Position numbers and translations under genes: made by a program. From assembly GCA_016281115.1 (NCBI GenBank), contig JAEEHZ010000142.1:1-20389 (forward strand): a stretch of DNA of 20,389 bases, written 5' to 3'. Source of the stretch: Clostridiaceae bacterium (GTDB lineage Bacteria > Bacillota > Clostridia > Oscillospirales > Acutalibacteraceae). This document shows, piece by piece, positions 1 to 5,707 of the stretch. The notes under the pieces were generated by a model. That model was given only the letters and a program-made list of their open reading frames with translations. It had not been told where the DNA came from and did not search any database. Position 1 is the stretch's first letter, and each line of letters opens with the position of its first letter.

Positions 1-118
1 ACCCAGTGGGGGGCGCAGCGCCCCCGGGTGGTCGCGAAAGGGGTTTCCAAAGGGGGAAACAGCCGACGGGTTTCCCCCTTTGGTGTCCTTTGCCTACTTT
101 CTCACATGGGAAAGTAGG
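1..118. other. Cluster of three strong hairpins at the left edge
   Basis: This GC-rich non-coding stretch contains three inverted repeats in a row. Positions 9-14 (GGGGGC) pair with 20-25, flanked by ACCC (1-4) and GGGT (26-29). Positions 47-60 pair perfectly over 14 bp with 70-83 around a 9-base loop. Positions 93-101 (CCTACTTTC) pair with 110-118 (GAAAGTAGG). The third hairpin runs into the dispersed repeat that starts near 106. No reading frame here looks like a protein. The block may continue left of the window. Its function is unknown; a repetitive intergenic element is my inference. Confidence 0.7.
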
Positions 119-260
119 TGCCTGCCCGGCATTAGGGCAAACTAACGGAATGATTAATATTGTGTAGAAAATCACGATGAAGCGCACATGCTTTACTGCC
201 ATACTGTTTACAAATTAAAAATTTACAATCTCTGACCTATAATTTTCCTTGAAGAGTCAT
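106..260. repeat. Dispersed intergenic repeat, copy 1
   Basis: This stretch of about 155 bp matches 8183-8340 in the same orientation. The first 19 bases are identical, and long identical blocks include ATTGTGTAGAAAAT, ATGAAGCGCACA and TTACAATCTCT. Both copies end with a segment like AATTTTCC-TGAAGA-TC. By eye about four in five bases match, better on the left than in the middle. A short hairpin (TGCCC at 123-127 with GGGCA at 135-139) is kept in the other copy by a G-U pair. No transposase is nearby, so a non-autonomous or structural repeat is likely. Confidence 0.8.
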
Positions 261-261
261 A

Positions 262-311
262 AAAAACAAAGAAAAACGGGCAGCCGCTTAATGCTTAAGC
301 AGTAGCCCGTT
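262..311 (-). terminator. Rho-independent terminator of the thioredoxin operon
   Basis: Positions 275-281 (AACGGGC) pair with 305-311 (GCCCGTT), with an inner stem GCTTAA/TTAAGC. Read on the minus strand the stem is followed by a T-rich tract (TTTTTC then TTTGTTTTTT). It lies just downstream of the thioredoxin stop codon. Confidence 0.85.
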
Positions 312-327
312 TATTTTCGGTTTGTTA

Positions 328-648
328 TCAAACAGTTTGAAGTCCGAGTTCTTCTACAAGCTCTTCCTTTGTGACATATCCCACAGAGGAATTAATTATT
401 TTGCCGTCTTTAAATACAAGCAGCGTGGGGATGCTCTCTATATTGTATTTTGCGGAAAGCTCACGCTGTTCGTCTACGTTTACCTTGCCAACTTTAATTA
501 CATCGTCGTATTCCTCGGCAATTTCTTCTATTACGGGGGCAAGCATCTGGCACGGTCCGCACCATACAGCCCAAAAGTCTACCAATACGGGTATTTTAGA
601 ATTAATAACTTCCTGTTCAAAATTTTGCAGTGTAAGTTCGATTTCCAT
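328..648 (-). CDS. trxA: Thioredoxin
   Basis: This is a small cytosolic thiol-disulfide oxidoreductase that reduces protein disulfides. The 106-residue protein has the usual thioredoxin length. It carries the active site WCGPC (residues 29-33) and the cis-proline loop IPT (Pro74), preceded by the buried aspartate of VDFW. The start is ATG with AGGAG about 8 bases upstream. That Shine-Dalgarno overlaps the TAG stop of the upstream FTR-like gene, so the two are co-transcribed and probably translationally coupled. A strong terminator follows. The pairing suggests that its reductant comes from ferredoxin through the neighbour rather than from an NADPH-dependent TrxB; that part is inference. Confidence 0.95.
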   Translation of the reverse strand: MEIELTLQNFEQEVINSKIPVLVDFWAVWCGPCQMLAPVIEEIAEEYDDVIKVGKVNVDEQRELSAKYNIESIPTLLVFKDGKIINSSVGYVTKEELVEELGLQTV

Positions 649-659
649 ATTTATTTCTC

Positions 660-860
660 CTAATCTTTAGATTTATAATACAGCATACAATGACAAAAGC
701 CTTCAAAGTCGGGGTCTTTTATCTGGTCTCTGAACTCTTTGCACATACATTTATAATCATCGGTGCGCACAGTTCGGCAGGGACAATATCCGCCCGTTCG
801 CTCCAGACCTTCTTTTATCACCTTAACAATTTTTTCATCGGGGTTGTAGGTAATTTTCAT
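660..860 (-). CDS. Ferredoxin-thioredoxin reductase catalytic (beta) chain-like protein
   Basis: This small iron-sulfur protein is expected to pass electrons from ferredoxin to a disulfide, most likely that of the adjacent thioredoxin. With the start chosen here it has 66 residues and the three cysteine pairs of the family: CPC (26-28), CMC (38-40) and CHC (56-58). In plant and cyanobacterial FTR the spacings are 16 and 8 residues; here they are 9 and 15, as I recall for short homologues in anaerobes. An upstream in-frame ATG at 878 would add six residues, but AGGAG lies 8 bases before the ATG at 860 and inside that extension, so the inner start is preferred. No variable (alpha) chain is visible nearby. 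The FTR fold is well supported; the thioredoxin partner is inferred from the overlap with trxA. Confidence 0.85.
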   Translation of the reverse strand: MKITYNPDEKIVKVIKEGLERTGGYCPCRTVRTDDYKCMCKEFRDQIKDPDFEGFCHCMLYYKSKD

Positions 861-912
861 TTCATCAACTCCTGGCATAATAACTATGCGAATATATTAT
901 TCCCACAAAGCC

Positions 913-941
913 ATTTTAATACATAGAAGATATAATTTCAA
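913..941 (-). promoter_or_regulatory. Candidate promoter for the FTR-like/thioredoxin operon
   Basis: On the minus strand, TTGAAA (936-941) and TAAAAT (913-918) are separated by 17 bases. A second candidate, TTGACA (950-955) with TATCTT (927-932), also has 17-base spacing. Both overlap the end of the phosphatase gene. Either would start transcription in the 77-base gap before the FTR-like gene. Confidence 0.45.
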
Positions 942-1405
942 TATTTTTTTGTCAAAAACTCAAATAAAGCCTTGCAGCCTCTTAATATATCACTGTAAGC
1001 CGAATCGAATCTGTCTGTATACCATGGGTCGGACACATCTCCGCCTGCGTCGTAATCCAAAAGCTTTTTCACCTTGCCGTTTGGATCGCCGCCGAATATT
1101 CTCAGCATATTTCTTATGTTTGCGCTATCCATACCTACAAATATATCAAAATTTTCATAATCCGATTTTTTCAGCAGAGTGGCATAATGCTCAGGAAAAA
1201 CGTATCCGTGCTTTTTAAGCTCGGCTTTTGCTGGAGGATAAATGGGATTACCTCTATCTCTGTATATTTCTTCGGTACTTGTTGCCGAAGATGCGATATA
1301 AAAATCGTTTTCTTTGTAATTGCGTTTTACGATATCTTTGAATATTATCTCTGCCATTGGGCTGCGGCAGATGTTGCCGTGGCAAACGAACATTATTTTG
1401 AGCAT
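938..1405 (-). CDS. Low-molecular-weight protein tyrosine phosphatase
   Basis: This cytosolic phosphatase hydrolyses phosphotyrosine, and in some bacteria arginine phosphate, on proteins. The P-loop CHGNICRS near the N-terminus contains the nucleophile Cys8 and the phosphate-binding Arg14 (C-x5-R). The general-acid motif DPW is at residues 126-128. The 155 residues match the family's usual length. The start is ATG with AAGGTGAT upstream. It lies alone between the FTR-like gene, which seems to have its own promoter, and a large membrane protein. In Firmicutes such enzymes often act on capsule or exopolysaccharide kinases, but no such kinase is visible here, so its target is unknown. Confidence 0.93.
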   Translation of the reverse strand: MLKIMFVCHGNICRSPMAEIIFKDIVKRNYKENDFYIASSATSTEEIYRDRGNPIYPPAKAELKKHGYVFPEHYATLLKKSDYENFDIFVGMDSANIRNMLRIFGGDPNGKVKKLLDYDAGGDVSDPWYTDRFDSAYSDILRGCKALFEFLTKKY

Positions 1406-1591
1406 AGTGTATCACCTTTTGATTTTTGCTTTGCGGACAAAGCCGCCGATAATCTTGAATAGACAAGGCGTATGAATTCAATACTCAATCGAGTTGAAGA
1501 ATTTGTACTTCACGATTTAATCTTTAACTAAGATTATAAGCACATAATGTATAGTATCATCTCGCCGTTCGACACTGTTGCCGGTTACTTA
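1406..1591. other. Intergenic stretch upstream of the phosphatase
   Basis: No coding potential is visible. On the minus strand there is a TATAAT near 1530 with only a weak -35 candidate. Short stems such as GCTTTG/CAAAGC (around 1424-1440) lie in what would be the leader. No convincing terminator for the upstream membrane protein gene was found. Confidence 0.4.
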
Positions 1592-3535
1592 TTAACTATT
1601 AATCGTTATTACTTTGTAAATTTTATAGTCATCAATGCTTCTTACAAGCTGAAAATATACTGATTTACCCGGTTCTTCATAATGCTCGTCATACATTTTA
1701 TCCAACTCTTCATATGAATTTCTGATAACAAAATAAACATCGTCATTATCAATGGCATCGGCAAACAGCGAATTGAGTCCGTGTGATTTTAAATACCATA
1801 TATTATATGTTGATTCTGTCAGGCAGTTTTGAATCTCAAATGTATTGTCATTTTCATCAAAGGGAGCAAGCGGTTCGCAGTATTGCACATTACCGTAAAG
1901 AGCGGTATCGTATATAAAGAGCTTGTCACTGTTTTCACTAACATAATCATTGAAGGCTTCGCTTTGTTTATAATAAATATCATTGCTTTTATTAAAAGAA
2001 AAGAAAATCGGTAGACTGCTTAATAGAATTATAAGGCAAAATACGGCGGTTATTCCTATATGTGATACATACTTGTTACGCTTATTTTTGTGTATCATTG
2101 AGTTTTCTCTTATGCTGTCGCTTGTGAAGTTATAAAACAGATATATTATTATGCTTACCCAAATTATATATAATACTCTGAACGGGGCTCTTCCCGACAG
2201 TGAAAAATAAGCGGTTATAATAGAGCCCATTAAGAATATCAAAGTGGACGACAGAAGCTTATATCTGTTAACGGTACAAGCAAAAATATAATAAATGCAT
2301 AATGCGATGGAAATATATATAAGTGAGTCAACCACATACCCGGTAAAAGAAGCAAAGCTGTATAAGACGGCAAAGCTTATTACTCCGCATATAAGCATGA
2401 AATTATTAAATCTTTTAAGCATATATAATACTGATATGATTAATAATAAACCCATAATACAGCCGACTGATCCGAATAATAGCAGGTGATTCTGTATTCC
2501 TGTGGGCAGTTTCGAAATTTTTTCATTTACATTATAGGTAATGCTTTTAACACCGATGCTTTTATAGTGGTCTACGAGCTCTTGTAAATGTTCAAAGGAA
2601 AAAACCCTGTCCGTATCAAAGGTAGATAATTTAATAAGCTTAAAATCGTTTTCCGTAAAGCCTAATTCGTTTAGTATTTCCTTGTTGTCATCATATTCTC
2701 CTATTTTATAATCAAATAACAATGACCTTAACGAGTTATATGAGGATGAATAATTATAATCGGGATAGCTTTTTTTGATATCGGTTGATGTTTTATTCAA
2801 AAAGAACGCGCTTGCGTATGTAAGTACAAAGCACAGAAGCAGAGCTATCATTCTTTTTAAGGGTATAACTTTTATTATATTTTTAAAAGAAAATTTTTTA
2901 TTTTCCACGCATTTCCTTACAAACTCTGTAAAATAATGTATTGCGATAAACCCAAATGTTAAAACAAAAACAAGTAAAAAACATTTATATCTGAGAGCAG
3001 AACCTATGTTGAACAGTAAAATGCCGAAAGCACAGATGATCCATGTATGTATTATTTTATTGTTATTTTCTGTGTTATCCTTATTTTTTGTAAATGCGTA
3101 CAAGAGCAATACACCGCCGGATACACAGATAAGTCCGGAAGTTTGAGTCCATTGAATGCAGCAGTAATGGTTAAGACAGCAAAAGGCGTTAATACACGCA
3201 GCAAAAATCAAACCGGCGGTATTTCCGCATTTTTTAATAAGCACGTAAGATATTGCAAAAAGCGATATAAATGAAAAGAATATTTGCGTCAAAACAAATG
3301 CGTTAAATCCCGTAAAAATACTCTGTACAAAAATAACAAACCGGCAAAAAAAGTAATTAATAAAAAGGATGACCGGATATTTATCCCTTGACAGCACAAT
3401 CGAAAAGCTGTAATCATCGTTGGTTACATACCTCATATCAGTAAAAAGCAATGTAAGGATCAGTGCGCTTAAAGATATATAAGCTGCAAGTAAAAACGGA
3501 CTTGTTAATAATTTTTTTAGTTTCATATTTATCAT
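1592..3535 (-). CDS. Large multi-pass membrane protein, possible GT-C type glycosyltransferase
   Basis: The 647-residue protein has a hydrophobic N-terminal helix (about 12-31), roughly ten further membrane-spanning stretches up to about residue 545, and a polar C-terminal domain of about 100 residues. Directly after the first helix comes NDDYSFS (39-45). An acidic motif in the first extracytoplasmic loop is typical of GT-C enzymes that transfer sugars from polyprenyl carriers. The soluble C-terminal tail is also compatible with that fold. I cannot assign a named family by eye, so function is tentative. The first ATG is only one base from the AAAGG sequence; the ATG at 3526 (MKLKKLL) has AAAGG 10 bases upstream and may be the real start. 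It is flanked by gene debris upstream and shows no partner genes. Confidence 0.6.
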   Translation of the reverse strand: MINMKLKKLLTSPFLLAAYISLSALILTLLFTDMRYVTNDDYSFSIVLSRDKYPVILFINYFFCRFVIFVQSIFTGFNAFVLTQIFFSFISLFAISYVLIKKCGNTAGLIFAACINAFCCLNHYCCIQWTQTSGLICVSGGVLLLYAFTKNKDNTENNNKIIHTWIICAFGILLFNIGSALRYKCFLLVFVLTFGFIAIHYFTEFVRKCVENKKFSFKNIIKVIPLKRMIALLLCFVLTYASAFFLNKTSTDIKKSYPDYNYSSSYNSLRSLLFDYKIGEYDDNKEILNELGFTENDFKLIKLSTFDTDRVFSFEHLQELVDHYKSIGVKSITYNVNEKISKLPTGIQNHLLLFGSVGCIMGLLLIISVLYMLKRFNNFMLICGVISFAVLYSFASFTGYVVDSLIYISIALCIYYIFACTVNRYKLLSSTLIFLMGSIITAYFSLSGRAPFRVLYIIWVSIIIYLFYNFTSDSIRENSMIHKNKRNKYVSHIGITAVFCLIILLSSLPIFFSFNKSNDIYYKQSEAFNDYVSENSDKLFIYDTALYGNVQYCEPLAPFDENDNTFEIQNCLTESTYNIWYLKSHGLNSLFADAIDNDDVYFVIRNSYEELDKMYDEHYEEPGKSVYFQLVRSIDDYKIYKVITINS

Positions 3536-3574
3536 GCCTTTATTTTAATTTCGTAAGTGCCGAAAGCTATATTT

Positions 3575-3747
3575 TTAAGAATCAAACCCTCCGCCAACGC
3601 CTATAATCTGACCTGTTATAAAGTCAGCCTTGCCGCTTGCTAAAACAGCACTGCATTTGCTACATCTGATGTAGTTGCAATCCTTCCTAAGGGTAGCTCA
3701 TCTATACTTTCCTTATCGTAGACGGACAGTATATCAGTATCCACAAC
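3575..3747 (-). pseudogene. C-terminal remnant of a short-chain dehydrogenase/reductase, frameshifted
   Basis: Read on the minus strand, the DNA encodes the tail of a FabG-like SDR. It reads VVDTDILSVYDKESIDELPL, then GRIATTSDVANAVLF followed by a stop at about 3643. Reading continues in another frame as LASGKADFITGQIIGVGGG, then FDS and a TAA stop at 3575. The pattern LPLGR...VA.AVLFLAS....TGQ...V.GG is the family's C-terminal signature. One missing T in the run at 3641-3646 explains the frame break. The Rossmann fold and the YxxxK catalytic part are absent. Upstream it joins directly to an Rhs remnant. Confidence 0.8.
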
Positions 3748-4066
3748 GCCTTACGGTTGACTTTACCGCTTCGGAATTGTTTGTGTTGCTTGGCAGGTTG
3801 TCGCTCGTATATCCGTAAGTTGTTACATTATGCACGCCGTCTACAACATTATCGTATTTTGTTACGGCATCCATTGTATTATAGCAAGCATTGTATCTAT
3901 AGTCAATATCTCCGCCTTTTCCGCTTACAGAGGTAAGTCTGCCTATCAGGTCATACATATATGTTTTTGTGCGGTTATTTCGGTTATCTTTTATGCTCGA
4001 TATGCCGCCATGATTATTATACTTGTATTCTGCTACTGTTTGAGATGAATTGTCAGTGTCTAAAAA
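3748..4066 (-). pseudogene. Rhs/YD-repeat protein fragment
   Basis: The open frame contains recognisable YD repeats: YKYNNHGGISSIKD, then RTKTYMYDLIGRLTSVSGKG and IDYRYNACYNTMDAVTKYD, then TTYGYTSDNLPSNTNN. These come from the long beta-barrel shell of Rhs/wall-associated proteins, which normally exceed 1000 residues; only about 105 remain. Both ends are lost. The 3' end runs into the SDR remnant after the residues SEAVKSTV, and the 5' end stops near the terminator of tRNA-Gln. An open frame continues back to a TTG at 4105, but those codons are the terminator hairpin itself, so this is not an intact gene. Confidence 0.8.
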
Positions 4067-4077
4067 TGTGTATAAAC

Positions 4078-4124
4078 AAAAAGAAATTGAGCATCCATAA
4101 CTCAAGTCCGTTATGAATGCTCAA
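4078..4124 (-). terminator. Terminator of tRNA-Gln
   Basis: Positions 4087-4101 and 4110-4124 form a 15-bp stem with one mismatch and an 8-base loop. On the minus strand the stem is followed by TTTCTTTTTG. It begins three bases after the CCA end of the tRNA. Confidence 0.85.
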
Positions 4125-4126
4125 GA

Positions 4127-4202
4127 TGGCTGGGCTAGCTGGATTTGAACCAGCGAAATGACGGAGTCAAAGTCCGTTGCCTTACCGCTTGGCTATAGCC
4201 CA
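4127..4202 (-). tRNA. tRNA-Gln (anticodon UUG)
   Basis: The cloverleaf can be drawn fully. The acceptor stem is TGGGCTA/TAGCCCA, and the anticodon stem is ACGGA/TCCGT with loop CTTTGAC, giving anticodon TTG. The T arm is GCTGG/CCAGC around TTCAAAT. The discriminator is G and the CCA end is encoded. The gene stands alone with its own promoter and terminator. Confidence 0.95.
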
Positions 4203-4215
4203 ATGTTGCTAAAAG

Positions 4216-4244
4216 AATATATCACATTATTTATACTTTGTCAA
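4216..4244 (-). promoter_or_regulatory. Promoter of tRNA-Gln
   Basis: On the minus strand, TTGACA (4239-4244) and TATATT (4216-4221) are separated by 17 bases. They lie just upstream of the tRNA 5' end, a strong match to the housekeeping sigma factor consensus. Confidence 0.85.
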
Positions 4245-4332
4245 GTAAAAACGGCTGTAAATTTAATTACATACCAAAATTAATTTTTGCGTTCCGAATT
4301 GCAAAACTCACAAACTTAAACGGCTTTTTAAC

Positions 4333-4361
4333 TTGACTTTTTGCGTTTTTTGTATGATAAT
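4333..4361 (+). promoter_or_regulatory. Promoter of the cyclophilin-recO-mutS2 operon
   Basis: TTGACT (4333-4338) and GATAAT (4356-4361) are separated by 17 bases. The predicted start, near 4368, leaves a leader of about 45 bases before the ATG at 4415. It also rules out an ATG at 4367 as the initiation codon. Confidence 0.75.
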
Positions 4362-4414
4362 GCTATATGCAGAGCACAATCGGAAAAACTTTACTTGCAA
4401 AAGGAGCAAATATA

Positions 4415-4933
4415 ATGAAAAACCCAATAATCACCATAAAAATGGAAACCGGAGATATAATAAAAGCGGAGCTTTATCCCGACCGCGCACCCGAGACCGT
4501 AAATAATTTTATTAGCCTTATCAAAGACAAATTCTATGACGGTCTGACCTTTCACCGTGTAATAAAAGGCTTTATGATACAGGGCGGCTGCCCCGACGGC
4601 AACGGTATGGGCGGACCCGGATACAGGATCAAAGGAGAATTCAGAGCTAACGGATATGACAACAATATAAAACACGAACCCGGTGTTTTATCTATGGCAA
4701 GAGCAGGACATCCCGACTCCGCAGGCTCACAGTTCTTTATAATGCACAAGTCGGCACCGCATCTTGACGGTCAGTATGCCGCCTTCGGCAGGGTTATTGA
4801 GGGTATGGATGTTGTAGATGCGATTGCGTCGGTAAGAACAGATTATTCGGACAAGCCTCTCGAACCTCAGGTGATAAGCAGTATTACCGCAGAATTGTTC
4901 GGCGAGGATTATCCTGCCCCGAACAAATTATAA
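4415..4933 (+). CDS. Peptidyl-prolyl cis-trans isomerase, cyclophilin type
   Basis: This enzyme speeds cis-trans isomerisation of proline peptide bonds during protein folding. The 172-residue protein is one cyclophilin domain. It has FHRVIKGFMIQGG (residues 46-58, with catalytic Arg48), SQFFIM (105-110) and HLDGQYAAFG (around 116-125), which form the active-site groove. There is no signal peptide, so it is cytosolic. The start at 4415 has AAAGGAG 8 bases upstream; the longer frame from 4367 starts at the predicted transcription start and lacks a ribosome binding site. It is the first gene of an operon; recO begins six bases after its stop. Confidence 0.93.
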   Translation: MKNPIITIKMETGDIIKAELYPDRAPETVNNFISLIKDKFYDGLTFHRVIKGFMIQGGCPDGNGMGGPGYRIKGEFRANGYDNNIKHEPGVLSMARAGHPDSAGSQFFIMHKSAPHLDGQYAAFGRVIEGMDVVDAIASVRTDYSDKPLEPQVISSITAELFGEDYPAPNKL

Positions 4934-4939
4934 TATACT

Positions 4940-5689
4940 ATGAAATTTAAAACACACGGTCTTGTAATATACGAAAAACCGGCAGGCGAAACTGACAGAT
5001 ATGTGTCAATTCTCACAAAAGACAGAGGCGTTATACACGCATTTGTAAGGGGCGCCTATAATTTAAAAAATCCTAAATCGGCGGCAACACGTCTGCTTTG
5101 TTACAGTGACTTTATAGTTTACGAAAGCAAAGACAGCTTTACAGTCGATTCTGCCGAATCTAAAGAGATGTTTATCGCTCTGCGCAAGGATATTGTTAAA
5201 ACAGCGCTTGCACAGTATTTCTGTCAGCTTTGCTATGAGCTTTGCTCGGATAACGCATACGCAGGCTCTTATTTGCGCACGGTGCTTAATTCTTTGTATA
5301 TGCTGTGCAAAGGCGACAAAGAATTGAGCTTGATAAAGGCTGTTTTTGAGCTACGTATGCTTGCGCTGTCGGGGTATATGCCGGACCTCAAATGCTGTAA
5401 AATCTGCGGCAAATTTGAGGACGAAGAAATGAGATTTGCGCCCGACGAAGGCTGCCTTTATTGCGAAGATTGCCTTGATAATATGAATAATTACGGCATA
5501 AAGACAGGTTTGGGCGCAACAGCGGCAATGCGCCACGCAATATATGCCGACGACAAAAAAATTTTTGCGTTTAATTTATCGGGCAAATCGCTTGAAATTT
5601 TTGCTAACGCCGCTGAAAGCTACACTGTCAGGAAAACAGAAAAACGCCTGCCCACTCTTGATTTTTATAAAACTCTTTCCACACCATAA
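4940..5689 (+). CDS. recO: DNA repair protein RecO
   Basis: RecO acts in the RecFOR pathway: it binds SSB-coated single-stranded DNA and helps load RecA at gaps. The 249-residue protein has the N-terminal OB-fold region (about 1-80, starting with the typical ETDRYVSILTKDRG segment). A helical domain follows, with a zinc-binding cluster of cysteines (C153-x2-C156, then C172, C175 and C178). Length is normal. The ATG follows the cyclophilin stop by six bases and has no good Shine-Dalgarno sequence, so translational coupling to the upstream gene is likely. mutS2 starts 18 bases downstream, giving a DNA-maintenance pair. Confidence 0.93.
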   Translation: MKFKTHGLVIYEKPAGETDRYVSILTKDRGVIHAFVRGAYNLKNPKSAATRLLCYSDFIVYESKDSFTVDSAESKEMFIALRKDIVKTALAQYFCQLCYELCSDNAYAGSYLRTVLNSLYMLCKGDKELSLIKAVFELRMLALSGYMPDLKCCKICGKFEDEEMRFAPDEGCLYCEDCLDNMNNYGIKTGLGATAAMRHAIYADDKKIFAFNLSGKSLEIFANAAESYTVRKTEKRLPTLDFYKTLSTP

Positions 5690-5707
5690 ATAACGGAGAT
5701 CATTACT

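Noticed and set aside
322..663. Plus-strand open frame of 113 codons opposite thioredoxin
   Set aside because: It is antisense to a clear thioredoxin gene, lacks a ribosome binding site and shows no protein-like pattern.
4367..4414. Longer start of the cyclophilin, 16 residues upstream
   Set aside because: The ATG falls at the predicted transcription start and lacks a Shine-Dalgarno sequence, while the ATG at 4415 has AAAGGAG at good spacing.
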